Shown here: positions 20,941 through 32,960 of the stretch, in pieces
Numbering within the stretch: the first letter of the stretch is position 1
Layout of the letters: every line of letters starts with the position of its first letter
Assembly (NCBI GenBank): GCA_037176885.1
Contig: JAWWNJ010000004.1
Coordinates: 744,001-808,000, forward strand
Source of the DNA: Favolaschia claudopus
Lineage: Eukaryota; Basidiomycota; Agaricomycetes; Agaricales; Mycenaceae
Length of the DNA: 64,000 nucleotides
Direction: 5' to 3'
Translations under genes and position numbers: made by a program
The notes under the pieces: generated by a model
Databases searched by the model: none
What the model was told of the DNA's origin: nothing
What the model saw: only the letters and a program-made list of their open reading frames with translations

Positions 20941-23900
20941 ATGCTCGCATTCTCTCTACCCAAATTGGCTCTTCCGACCCCAACCCTTCTGCTACTTGCG
21001 TGTCTGGCTTTTTATGTCCTACGCTCCCGTCTCCTGCGTCCTTACTTGAAGTTCATCTGGCATTGTTTCCTACGGCCCATTGGTGCTGTAGACCAGAAAT
21101 CGCGCCTCGACAATGTGCCGTTCTGCGATTCAACATTATTACACAAGCCTGATGTGCCTTTTTAGTTCTACCAAGGTCAAGCTGATGTCTATGATACCAC
21201 ACGAAATGGTCTTTTGCGCGGACGCAACACTATGCTGGCCCTATCGGCAGCTCATCTTAAGTCCATACGCTCTGCGGAGCCCGGAAAGCGTTTGGTGTGG
21301 ATAGACATGGGTGGGGGCACTGGTACCTCTTTACTTCATTGCAAGGAATACCGTCTTATAACGGATTCAGGTCATAACATCGAGCTGATGAATGAACATA
21401 TGCCCATTCTCGAGTCCTTTGACGCCGTGTATCTCATCGATCTTTGCGAACCATTACTCGATATCGCACGCAAGAGGGTGATTTTCTTTCTACTGTCTAC
21501 GACAATATAATAGCTAATTGTATGAGCCATCCAGTTCGCCAAAAAGGGCTGGTCCAATGTCCATGTCTTGTGCCAGGACGCTGGTGAATTTATGCTTCCA
21601 GAGTGGACAAAGGGCAAAGATCCCAAAGGAAGTGTCGGCTTCGTGACACTCAGTTATTCTCTGTCCATGGTAAGTTTTGTGTCGGTGATTGGCGGATTGT
21701 GCTCATTTGCAAATCATAGATTCCCAGCTTTTATACCGTATTGGACCGAGTCGAACATGTGCTTTGTCCCAAGGATGGTCTTCTCTCGGTGGTTGATTTC
21801 TACACCGCTGGTGAGTTTCGTTCTTTTGCTGGGTTATTGATGTGCTTACCTTCTGAAGGTAAACAACCATCGCTGCACGAGAAGGCGATAGGAGGGGTTA
21901 GCAAGGAATGCGGTTGGCTTTCCCGATGGTTCTGGCAAATTTGGTTCGATTTCGACCACGCAAGTCCATCTGCTTCGCTCTCACCGAATGTGCTCTAACG
22001 CGGCTTTAGGTTTCGCTCAGTCCGGCCCGACGGTCATATTTGGAGTACAAGTTTGGCACGGTCCGTATACTCTCCTTGCGGTCATCTTCCTTATATTCAG
22101 CACGAATCGGCTGCACAGATCAAAAGTTTCAATGGCAGGAATGGCTTCATTCTTCCGTTCATTGTCAGGATGTGCGTGATTCATAGGTTCATCGTACTTG
22201 TTTTGCTCATGTCTACTCAGCCCATATTATATTTGGCTCGGTCGCCCGCGTTCTTGTGACGTTTCGCGCGCTTCTCATGCTTTCGAGGTCGAGGGAGGAA
22301 ACATGATAGGCAACTGTTCACCCGCGCCGGCGAATGCGACCACGGAAGGGGAGGACCTAGTTCCTGCCCTTCACCCCGGCCAGCGTAGCGATCGAGGAGT
22401 AGTGATTGACATTACTCCACCCTTCAGCTCGTTCCATTATCACCTCAATCAAGTGGGTCGATTTTCTGTTCACTTTGAAAAACGGCCTCATCGAATTTGT
22501 AGTCGTGGCGTCTCCCATATTATGAACAGCCCGTTCACAAAGAATTTAGAACTTTCATCTATTCTTTCACTTGGGCAAGTGTAACCCAGAATGGCTATGA
22601 GCATGTTCGCTCATCTGTCGTTTTGGCTCACAGGAAGATCCGTCTGAAGACATGAAACACCTTCAACTCACGTCCAAAGATTCTATGTTTGTCATTACGA
22701 GCGCCGGTGATAATGCGCTCCATTATGCTGTTGCTGCAAACCCGCAACGGGTAAGTGCGACGATCGTCGTTCGGAGACTCTCATTGATGGCTAGTCCAGA
22801 TTCATTGTGTGGACATGAATCCTTGCCAAGGTCATTTGTTGGAACTCAAACTCGCTGGGATTCACTGTCTCGACTACGACGATTTTTTCGCGTTGTTTGG
22901 GAAAGGCAAGCATAGCAACTTCCGTGGTTTACTAGATTCCAAGTTGGCGCCCCACCTCTCCTCGAGCGCGTATCAGTTCTGGCGGATTAATTCCCAGTCC
23001 TTCTCATCATCCTTCTATCTGCGCGGATATTCTGGCTGGGCTCTGCGAATGGCAGGGCTCATTTTCCGCATTGCTGGAGCTTCGGGTGACATTAAGGCGC
23101 TCTGTGATTCAGAAACTATCGAACAGCAGGTGGAGATATGGACAAAGAAGCTTCGGCCTGTGCTCCTGAACCCCCTTGTCGTGGCATTGTTGAAAAATCC
23201 TGTTTTCTGCTGGAACGCATTAGGGGTTCCACTAAACCAACGAAAAATGCTTCTGGATGAAGGTCTGCATACATCACTGTATTCTGTTTTACGGGTCTAA
23301 TAGATTTCCCAGGAAATATCTACGAATTTATACGAGACACCCTAGACCCCCTGGTCTCCACCTATCTACTCAAAAAGAGCAACTACTTTTATCTTTTGGT
23401 AAATTGTCCTCATTCTTGGACTCGTTCCTCTCTGACCATATTTCAAGACGCTTCTGGGACACTACACCCCAGAATCTTGCCCCGAATATTTGACGCGAGC
23501 AGGATTCAACGCGCTCAAAGCCAATCATGGGCAGCGTCTGGACACGTTCCGTATTCACACGGATTCTATCGCAAAGTACGAATGCATCCCGTCCACTATT
23601 TTTACACGTTTCATCGCTCAATAAATGCTAGTGTCTTGCGCGGGTTGTCCGATGGCGCGTTGACGCGGGCGCTGATTATGGATCACCTCGATTGGTTCAC
23701 ACCTGGTTCATCCGATATAGATGAGGAGGTTGCAGAACTACACAGGACAATTGCCCCGGGCGGATTTGTTTTCTGGCGGTCGGCTGCAAAAAAGCCTTGG
23801 TATAATGCGAACTTCGAAAGCCAGGGATTCCAGGTGACGGCTTTAGCTGTGAGGAAGGGAGAAAAGGGACCCGCACTGGACAGGGTGAACATGTGAGCCC

Positions 23901-23981
23901 TCCCCGGAATTTTACTTGAGCCGTGCCGCTGATGACGCTTGAAACAGGTATGCGTCGTTCTGGCGTGCTGTAAAGATTTGA
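20941..23981 (+). CDS. BTA1: Betaine lipid (DGTS) synthase, bifunctional BtaB-BtaA type
   Basis: This enzyme makes the phosphate-free membrane lipid diacylglyceryl-trimethylhomoserine. One half transfers the 3-amino-3-carboxypropyl group of SAM to diacylglycerol; the other adds three methyls. It has an N-terminal membrane helix (LLLLACLAFYVL), then a BtaB-like methyltransferase with motif I DMGGGTGHNIELM and VYLIDLCEPLLDIARKR, and a linker with PYYIWLGRPR and FEVEGGNMIG. The C-terminal BtaA-like half has WRLPYYEQPVHKEFRTFIYS, then EDPSEDMKHL, ITSAGDNALHYAV and VDMNPCQGHLLELKLAGI. It ends near WFTPGSSDID and FWRAVKI. About 13 short introns are needed, one with a GC donor (22575). All frames join and both active sites look intact. 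Such lipids replace phosphatidylcholine when phosphate is scarce. Confidence 0.9.
22575..22633 (+). other. GC-AG intron of BTA1
   Basis: The exon ends ACT TGG; the intron begins GCAAGT and ends CTCACAG, 59 nt. The join reads SFTWEDPSEDMKHL, the family sequence in the BtaA half. A GT at 22581 would shift the frame. Confidence 0.78.
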
Positions 23982-24000
23982 GGATTTCGGATTAGATGTA

Positions 24001-25098
24001 CTAGGGTTTTAGATTCTCCTCGAGGTAGGTTACAAATTTCTGAGCGACACTTTCTTCTGCCCAGTCCACGGCACCTTTTTCGGTAGTCCCTAGGGTGATT
24101 GCTTTCTTGTGCACAGTAACAAACTGGCGCTTCAGTCGTTGTAGCTCAGATATCGTCAAATTGCGAGAAGGCAGCGTGATTTGGACTGAGTGAGTTTCCG
24201 ACACTGTGAGCGTTACTCGGCCGCCACTGCTTTGTGTGGCTGCTTGAGCGTCCATAATCGCTGAAACCATTGCGGTAGATGTTTGTTCGAGGACATGTAG
24301 AGCGTCGGACGGAGCCTTGGCAGCCTGGTGGGGTACATATGTGCGTTCGTAACGGAGAACCGGCCAAGGCATCGATCACTACTCACGGCTAAGGTGCCTG
24401 AATTGGGGGGCTTGACATAACCTGTTAATAGGGCTTGGACGATCTCGTCGGCAGGAACATCCTCGTCTGTCCAGGGCACGGTGAAGAGAGGGGAGTCCCA
24501 TCTAACCATGGATGAAGGTTCCTCGAATCGAACCAGAAGATTTTCCAGTCTGGATTATTGATACATTTCAATCAATTGCGCAATCACGATCATCGGTTCG
24601 ACGGACGTTTCCGGGGTGTAAGCCCTTCCATCTGTGCGCGCTAAATTCCACTGGCGACATAGGTCGGGGGTTGCTACAACGTAAACCTAACCCGGGGTGA
24701 GATGACGGCGAAGGCATTGACTTGCACGCCGCGCACCGTACAAACCCTGAGTTTCATCTCTCGGGCGGCACAGTATAATTGATAGCGAAAGCCTTTGATA
24801 TAATTGGGTGCATCGACAATCAGTACTTTATCTTGGCCCATGAGGCGCTGTACTGCGGTGAAGAGGGCACCGCGGGCGGGTTTCTCAGATCGGCTGTCTG
24901 TGAGGAGATTGGGAGGCGACTTTTGTGGCAGAAGGCAGGCAGACCATCGTAGACAGAGGGGAGGAGGTTGAGAGATTCGTCGGAAACGAGGACAACAGAC
25001 AAATGGGAGGGAAGAGTGTTCTGTAGATGGGACTTGAGTTGAGCAGCACGAGTAGACTTGCCAGAGGCAGGATAGCCAGAGAAGGTGACTAGGGCCAT
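24001..25098 (-). CDS. KTI12: Elongator-associated protein KTI12
   Basis: KTI12 is a P-loop tRNA-binding protein that works with Elongator in wobble-uridine modification (mcm5/ncm5). The start MALVTFSGYPASGKST carries the P-loop GYPASGKS. An exon with GALFTAVQRLMGQDKVLIVDAPNY has the Walker B-like VDAPNYIKGFRYQL. Later pieces are WDSPLFTVPWTDEDVP and, in the last exon, LPSRNLTISELQRLKRQFV, the conserved C-terminal helix, ending EENLKP at 24001. Several small introns are present. It is divergent from the LIM-RhoGAP gene, 148 bases apart. Confidence 0.9.
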
Positions 25099-25246
25099 GT
25101 AACAACTGTAGTAACTTCGAGTAAGAGTATTTCGCAGAGAGCCAACTTAGTCACGAAGTCACACTCCCCCTTGGTCCCAACTATTCCGCAAACCTAATTA
25201 TATTTACTTGAAGCTACGGGCGCTGTGCACCCCGTCCTCTCCTTCT

Positions 25247-28200
25247 ATGCTGGCCACCATGAATCCCTCCGCTGACGCCCCGGCCGACCTCGACGATCGT
25301 CTCTGTCCAGGTTGCAAGCGCTCAGCCGTAACAGAGCAGGGTGGGCTGGTGGTTGCCTTCGGGTACGTTCCGTTCCTTGTTCGTCTTGCGTTCGTCTCAC
25401 TCTCGCCATTCCGTAGCCAATCCTTCTTTCACGTAGACTGCTTCAAGTGTGCAAAGTGCGGAGACCAGGTCACCGCGGACACCAATCTCCTCTTGCTTTC
25501 CGATGGTTCCCCAATTTGTGCAAATTGTTCATACAGCTGCAACGTCTGCCACAACCCCATTCTTGACGAGGCAATCATGACCGGTGACGACTCATATCAC
25601 GCGCACTGCTTCAAGTGTAAAGTCTGCAAGAACCGGATCGACGAGCTTGTCTTTGCCAAGACGAGCCAGGGTATCTACTGCATGAAGTGCCATAACGAAC
25701 GTATGATCAAGATACGAAAGCACACGCAGAAGAAAGCAGAGCGCGAAAAGGCAGCTGCTGGTGCCCCGTCGGGTTCCACAAGTTCTCGTGAGCGCGACGC
25801 TCGTAGTCGGCCCCAGGTATGAACCCCGTCTCACGTCCACGCTAATTTCTGATCTTCATTTCCTCCAGCCTTCTCCCGGGCTTGGCTCCAACGATTTCCC
25901 TAGTTCATCCGCTTCCGCTTCTTCACCTCAAACGCCCCGGAATCGAGGACCCGATGCGGTTCGCTCACCCCCCAAACAGAGAACAGGGCCGTATATAAGT
26001 GACGCGTTCGAAAGCGACACTTCGCGACAGCTGCAAAACGGGGCAGTTGCCGCCTCCTCATCCCAACCTCTCCCATCACCAGCCTTCCAGATTGCACTGC
26101 CGGAGCACGACGAGCTGCCCGCCACTCCAGTCGTCCATACCCCTTCCGATGCGCGGTCCAATCTAACGAAGAAGACCACACTACCTCTCCCACCGTCCAC
26201 ATTGTCTGAAAGTACTTCCAGTTCGCGCCGGAAAAGCTTTGATGATGGGGTTCGCCCACTAGATGCTCTATATCCTCAGGACGACTCGGTGCCTGCAGCA
26301 TCCGGTCTTGCCGCACCTACATCACGGAAAGACAAGCGTCGCTCCATTAATCCTGGTCTCTCCTTGAACAACTTTGAGCCAATAGCGCCGGGTCCTCGAC
26401 CTGCTTCCCCGACTCTCTCTCCTCTAGCTACCACCTTCAAGTCAAGCAGCCGCCCTTCTACTCCTCGTGATTCCTCTGGCAACACCTCGCCTCAGCACGA
26501 ACCCTATGTCTCATCCTCTAGACCGAACAGTGCTTCCAGCAACACTCATATGTCATCTTCCTCATCTCCCAGAACCCCGGTGGACCGGGATCTTTCACCA
26601 GACCAAACGGTGGTAATGAGTCCGATGTCGCGTCCCAATGTCATTCTCGATGCGGTCCCTCCCAAGAAAGCTGCTCAGAGTTCTAGCTTAGAATATCGAC
26701 TGTCGGTAACCATGGATGGCCGGTCGTCATCCGATGGCCTCCTACCGTCACGAAATCCACGGAGTAGCTCTGATATAGCTCGTCCCCCAAGTCGGTCACG
26801 GTCTGATACACCTTCTTCCCTCTCCCGCCGGGCCGATGTCCCCCAGGGTATAGAAAGTGGCACAGACACCGATGCAGAGGGTGATTCTTATTCTCATACA
26901 TCTCATAGTGAAAGCCCGCCCCCTCCGCCACCGAAGGAATTGAAATCATACTCATCACATTCACCCTCCCAACGGCATTCGCCCTTGAATGACGAAAATG
27001 AGGCATCGAATGCCTTTCAGCCGGATAGCTCAGATGATATGTCTGAATCCTCGCCTGTTGAACACACGTCGCATTCAACATTCATCGCTCCCGCCTTGCC
27101 CCCCATTCGTTTCTCTATGACCACCGCCGACTTTTCAGACCTATTCAAGCAGGCCGAGGCTCAAAAGTCAACTTCGCTCAAACAATTAGCCAACATTTCG
27201 GAGGACTTGGATGGAAGTGTACCCATGACACCTCCGCCTACCGCCACATCTCTATACTCCACCGCAAGTACTATCACGACCCCAACCAGCGACAGCACAT
27301 TCACTGTTAACCAGTCTGTCGAATCGTTTTCGTCGCGCACCTCGGAAGATGGGATGCTGCCTGTTCCTGCCCCGCGCTTTGTTTCGCCTGCTCCGCGGCT
27401 TCAGAGTCTCGGGAAGAAGGCGGCCGCTGCTCTAAAGGATGACGATGATCATCCTGGACCTGAGAGCCGTATGCGCTCGTCATCGGAATCTCGCGGTCAA
27501 CTGCCTCCGACTCGCGTCACCATCACCCGTGCAGATTCTGCCAGTGCCGCAGTGCCAATCGCCAAGGTTGATCAGGCGAGCATGGTAACTCTTCGTTTGA
27601 ACGAGGCTTTGGCGGATGCGCGGGAACGTGGTGCAACGCAGTTGAGGCTCGACCGAGCCTTCGTTGAGGCAGTCCTTGGCGCAATGGAAGCTAGAGATTC
27701 GGAGTTCGCAAGTCTGAAAGCCAAGTTCGATGGTGTCAAGGTTAGTCGAGTATTTATTGTTCTAGTTCTCAAGTTCTGAAATCCATGTAGCGGGCCAGTA
27801 AACAGTACATCGACGGTCTCACAGTAGCGCAGACCGAGTATGACAGCGAACTGAAAGCTAGGCGAGATGCCGAAGCTGAGGTCACACGGTTGCGGGTCTT
27901 ACTCTCTGGTCAGGCCGCTCGGTTAACCGCTCTGTCGGGAGACACGCGCCGTCAAGAGCTCCGCCAGCAAATGTCGAAAGAACTCAACGAGAATCTCTCG
28001 GACTTGGAGCATGATCTGTCCAAACTGAAGGTCGAGCGCGACATGGCATTGGCTGAAGTGGAGGAGCTGGCAGCCACCAAGCAGTAAGCATTCAGAATTC
28101 CATCAATTATTCTCTATCGCATTCTCAACCCTAACTGAAGGTCCGTCGTGGAAGCACCCCCGTCTAACCTGGGACGATCTTTAACGACGCGACTGGACAC

Positions 28201-29745
28201 CATTAAGAAACAATACCAGCGCGATCTTATACCCCTCCGAGAAGAGCGTGAAAATTTGGCGCGTGAGATTGCGGAGTTGAAGGGTGTACGGGATGTCTTC
28301 CTAGAAGAAACCACCGTTCTGAATGCTCGCAATGAAGAATTGGCGCAGCTCAGTGCTCAGTACGCTCGGCGAATGGTTGCAATACCAGAAACACCGCAAA
28401 AGCCCCAGCCGGCGACGCCGATGCGGTCCCAACAAGCCCAGCAGTCATCGCAGCTCTTGCAAACGATGACTCCTTCTGCTACCGGCTCTTCTTCTGCCAG
28501 TGATGACGCTCTCGACGCCAGATTCAGAGTGCAAGTGGAAGCACCAACCCCATCGAAAGGCAAGGTGTTCAAGTGGCCGGGGTCTCGGACAAGAGAGCCA
28601 GCCAGAGACGCAATTAGCCCTGCGAACACACCCGCTCCGGAACCCCGACAGAATGTCGCCGAACCTCGACAGCCAAAGTCCACCACGTCCTCTCACAACT
28701 TCCAACAACTAAGCGTTTTGCGATTCACTCGCTGTGACCACTGCGCGGACAAAATGTGGGGATCCCAGTTGCGGTGTACCAGTATGCCTTTTCATCTCCC
28801 GGTGATTCCAGTATACTGAATTGTCAACAGCCTGCAATATATCCGTTCACGTTCGCTGTGTAAATCACGTCCAGGTTCAATGTTCGCAACAATCTGGTCC
28901 AGGTCAAGAAGAGGAACTACGTACGTCGATCTATCGTATCTCGATGTAGTCGTCTGATCTTTGTTCCGAGTAGCGCCCTCTATGTTTGGCCGTGATCTAA
29001 CAGAACAGGTACACGCAGATGCTGCACAAGGGGGCGATCGGCAAGTGCCTATTATCGTCGTAAAGTGCATAGACGCTGTGGAGTCTCTCGGTAAGCGTCG
29101 ACTATCATGATTCAAGGCCCTCAACTTAATTCGGTCTTGCAGCAATGGAATACGAGGGGATTTATCGCAAGACAGGTGGATCCGGACAGTCTAAGGCGAT
29201 CACCCAACTGTTCGAGCGAGGAGACTACGCCGCCTTCGACCTCTGCGACTCGGATCGTTTCAACGACATCTGCAGTGTTACATCTGTTTTGAAGACGTAC
29301 TTCCGGTCACTCCCCATACCTTTGCTTACCTTTGATCTGCACGACCATTTCATGTCGGCGGTGCAAATACGGGAACCAGCCACAAAAAACAACGCGTTGC
29401 TCGAACTGGTAAATAAATTACCGGCCGAGCACTACTTTACATTACGCAGGCTCATGGTACATCTGCATGGGTAAGTTCTCGTGTCGCGAAACAAGTATAC
29501 CGCTGCTGACAAGTGTATATCCAGCGTGCACGAACTCTCCGACAAGAACTTGATGACTGCGCGTAATCTGGGAGTCGTCTTTGGCCGTGGGTTGCAATTG
29601 TGGTTTCTTCGGCATGGTTCTAATTTCTTCCATAGCCACGTTGATGCGCTCTCGCGATCCCGGTGCTGAATTCAGTGACATGGCCGGCAAGGCCCTTTCT
29701 GTGGAATGGTTTATCGAAAATGCCCCTCAAATATTCCCGTCATGA
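25247..29745 (+). CDS. Rho GTPase-activating protein with two LIM domains and a C1 domain (Rga-type)
   Basis: RhoGAPs of this class switch off Cdc42/Rho proteins at sites of polar growth. Domains in order: LIM1 (CPGCKRS...CFKCAKC...CANC, split by an intron), LIM2 (CNVCHNPI...CFKCKVC...CMKCH), a Ser/Pro-rich linker of about 650 residues with PPPPPPKE, coiled coils (ASKQ...; RERENLAREIAELK), a C1 zinc domain (HNFQQLSVLRFTRCDHCADK and CNISVHVRCVNHV), and a C-terminal RhoGAP domain with GIYRKTGGSGQ (arginine finger) and NLMTARNLGVVFGP. It ends ENAPQIFPS at 29745. The start at 25247 could also be the next ATG at 25259. Compared with yeast Rga1/2, the extra C1 domain is typical of filamentous fungi. 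Confidence 0.9.
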
Positions 29746-29936
29746 TGTTCCATCCTCTCTCCCTTCCTTTCGTTCCTGCTGTACTCATATTGGGCTGTAT
29801 CGATGTCATAATTATTCTTTGCTTATCACGCTTTCAAGCCGGGAGAGGAAGAAGGAACACGGATGTATGGTAGGTAGCATTCTCATTAGAAAGGGCATTA
29901 TCCATGTGTTATTATATATATTGCAATCCATTTTTA

Positions 29937-31767
29937 CTATGAATTTAAGATAGATACAGATACAAGCTCTCGGGAACGTTTCGTCTGGGGCTGCGCTTCA
30001 GGCTTCAGCGAGCAATACAGAAAGTGCCGCCGCGGTCCAGTTGCAGCCCCTGCAACTGTAGCAGCAGAAACACGGGCATTTAGTGGTGCAGCGTCAGCCC
30101 CGCTTCCTCGAACACCCAGAGAGAACATTCTGTCGAAAACTAAACATCGACCAAGTCAGCAGGGAAACAAGGTGACAAGGTCAAGGAACACATACGTGTC
30201 GCGACAAACGCCTTGGCCGTGGTTTGACAACTCAAGTGCAATAAAGAGAGGGGAGGGCTCACGCCTTCCAGCTGTCGAAGATAGCGGAACACCATCGAGG
30301 GTTGCGGAGGCCCAAACCGAAATATGGCATGATAAGCTTGTTTCCATTTTTCTTCGAGTTGTCGGGCACAGTTTGCGGGGTCGGGGCATGTTGAGCTCTG
30401 GACAAGAGTTCAGATCGTACAGTAGCTTCGCTTGGAATACACTGACACATTGGTACTCCTTGGCGACCATGGTCAAGCCCAACTTCAGAACACGTTCTAG
30501 AAACCAATTTCGACTGCGCGGATAGGGTTGAGATGCACGGAGAGGAGTAAAGCAAAGGTGCAAACCGACCGTTTTTCTAGTTTCAATAGAGTATCTCGAC
30601 TGAGTGTGTCTAATTCTTGTTCTGTCCATCCGCCGGGATTGTCGAGCACAAAACGGCTCGATTCACGATAGAGTTCTTCTTCCTCGAATATTTCCGCAAT
30701 TCGTAATGCCTTGATTGGCCTTCCGGCAGCATGCGTCAAAAGGAATTTTAAACATTCTTGCTGGAGGGTTGGCACGCAGAGCTTGTTCGAGATATTGAAC
30801 AGGCTTTCAGCATTGTTCCATGTTATTGTGCATTCGAGGCTGGCGGAATATGAAGACTATTGATCAACTGGTGACATATAAACTCACTGAGGATACACAA
30901 ATTTGAGGAAGTCGTGAAAGGTATTGGCCTGACTCAAGGTTGAATACGCGCTGCAAATGACTTGAAGAAGCGAGGTTACGCACCCGTTCCTCTTTGAGGA
31001 CAATAACAGCATCAGGGCCGTTCTTGACGTGCCGCTTGACTGTCGCTTGCGCTGGGGCTACCTTGACGCGACTTGTTTCGGTCGAACTTCTTGGCCTGCT
31101 CTGCAATTTGGCCAAGCTATCGTCTATAGCCTGTGCTTTAGCATCCTTCGTGGGTTCATTATCGCTGCTGCTGCTATCACCCTCGCTTGCGGGTGAGCTA
31201 TCTCCATCGTCTTTCGAGGCGGACTCCATCTCATCGGGACTGCTTTCCGGGTCTTCCATGGGGGCATAAGTGACCTCGGCTGGCGTTTCATGATTACTTC
31301 GATCGCCCGGAATTGAAGGTGGTTGGGAGATGGTGATAATGGAGGACATGGATTGTGGGCGGCCCGTTTCAGCCCAGTTGCCACTGAGAGCGGCTTCAAA
31401 GAATGGAGAGGCAAAGTACAAGACCTCTTTGTGAGCCCTGGCGAAATATTTCGTTTCACGAGTGGCCGAGTGGCGACTGAACTGACCAGAATGTGGTGCT
31501 CTCTACGACGATTTTGACATTTCCGGGGAAAGGGCTATTCTTCATGAAGGTCTCGTCTAACTCGATGGCTTCATCGTCGTCCTCGATGCTGAGTTCAGAT
31601 ACTATGTCGTCGGTTTCGCATTCTTCTAACAGCCAAGGCGGAGAGCCTGAGGAGCGGAAGATTCCCGAGGCAGCAGCATGGGTTTCGGTGGGGCTGGACA
31701 AGGAGGCTGATGGATTATGACCGCGAGAGTTACGTGCGATGAGGATGTGTGAGGGATTGGTGGCCAT
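29937..31767 (-). CDS. BTB/POZ domain protein with a large insertion in the domain
   Basis: BTB domains mediate dimerisation or cullin-3 binding. The start is MATNPSHILIARNS, followed by acidic residues and VKIVVESTTFW, the first BTB strands. Next comes VLYFASPFFEAALSGNW, the usual helix. Before the next core piece (AVIVLKEERANTFHDFLKFVYP) there is an insertion of about 130 acidic and serine-rich residues (SSPDEMESASKDDGDSSPAS). The remaining BTB and BACK-like helices follow (ITWNNAESLFNISNKLCVP; LLTHAAGRPIKALRIAE). The C-terminal half has a Cys pair (CPDPANC) and QLEEKWKQAYHAIFRFGPP. The last exons end SVSILNS at 29937. The 43-nt intron before the CPDPANC exon and others all join in frame. 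Confidence 0.78.
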
Positions 31768-31812
31768 GAAAGAGAGAAGGATACGCGTAAATACATGCAA
31801 AGCCGAGTTGTA

Positions 31813-32875
31813 TTATTTCCCTTTCTTCTGAACCACTTCCGTCCTTCCATTATCCGCCATATCAGAATCTGAGTCGCTGTCACTCTCCCCATCACTCTCA
31901 TCGTCATTTCGCCCTTGCGATTCGGGATTCACAGGAGGAGGTTCCGTCTTTTTTGCCGCTGGTGTTTTGGAAGGAACAGCAACATGGGCTGGGGAGAAGG
32001 GATCCGGTTGTAATGACCCAGTAACTGAGAGCATTTCGTTGGCCACGGTAAGGCTGGAATGAAATCAATGTCACAGCTAGAGAACAATGAATTTTTGTCA
32101 CGAACCCAATTACGACGAATTCCAGTATCCCATCCTTCCCTCCTAGTGGTTTCCCCGTTATCTTGTGCACCCATCTCCCCCCATCCTTCTCTTCCGGTTC
32201 GTCCGGAGTCTCTGCTTCACCGTCCGGAGCAGCATCCAAGTCGGTCGGCCCCTGCTCAAACTCCCATTCGTTCGTTAGAATGTGGTGCCGCGGTATTGAC
32301 ACGTTGAATGTACGATGCAGAAGGAGTGATATGTGGTCGGGCGAGCAGAGACTGATTTTTCCAACTGCAAGTAGATTACAGTGAGATTTGCAAGACGGTA
32401 TCGAGTTTCAACTGTACCAAGCTTCATCCGTATTTGTGGACTCCAGACGGTCGCGTCGAATTGGATGTTACATACAAGGAAGGGGCAATCGGCCGTTATT
32501 GCAGCGGTTTGCTTGAGGAATTGGAGATTTGAGTGGGCGAGTACAACGCCCCGCAGCGCTGGGATGTATCTGATGCAATGCAATACTCAATTACAAGTCG
32601 AGCTTGACACATGAATTTTTCTTGTACCTCATTATCATGGAGTCCAGCATCTCTTGCACGCCGATATGAGGGTTGCTGGCGAATATGGGAGGCACCGAGA
32701 CGACGAGAGACGCGGTTACGGTCTGAAATTCGGCTTCAGCATCACTTTCGCGAGCTTTGCCCTTGTCCTTGGACCTGTCGCTGGACCTGCTCTCCACAGC
32801 AATCTTGGCCTTTTTTTTGGGCTGCGAGTTGGGTTCAGCAACTGCTGGTTTACGTTTTTTTGAGGGAGGCAGCAT
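31813..32875 (-). CDS. RPA43: DNA-directed RNA polymerase I subunit RPA43
   Basis: RPA43 forms the stalk of RNA polymerase I with RPA14 and binds the initiation factor Rrn3 in the nucleolus. The start MLPPSKKRKPAVAE is followed by a basic, disordered leader, the N-terminal tip domain (VVSVPPIFASNPHIGVQEML; IPALRGVVLAHSNLQFL), an OB-type domain (PQIRMKL; VGKISLCSPDHISLLLHRTF, NVSIPRHHI), then a GGKDGILEF piece and an acidic tail (DDESDGESDSDSDSDMAD). It ends VVQKKGK. Upstream in-frame codons lack a better ATG. It is divergent from PAM16 with an 85-base gap. Confidence 0.87.
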
Positions 32876-32960
32876 CGAAAGCGGAGGAGGAAAGCACTGG
32901 GTCACGTCACAGCGCACAAAATTTTTGACATCGGCAAACGCGACTTGGACTCGTCCCTCC
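32876..32960. promoter_or_regulatory. Very short bidirectional promoter RPA43/PAM16
   Basis: Only 85 bases separate the two divergent start codons, so the promoters and 5'UTRs must overlap each other. I do not identify individual elements. Confidence 0.55.
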
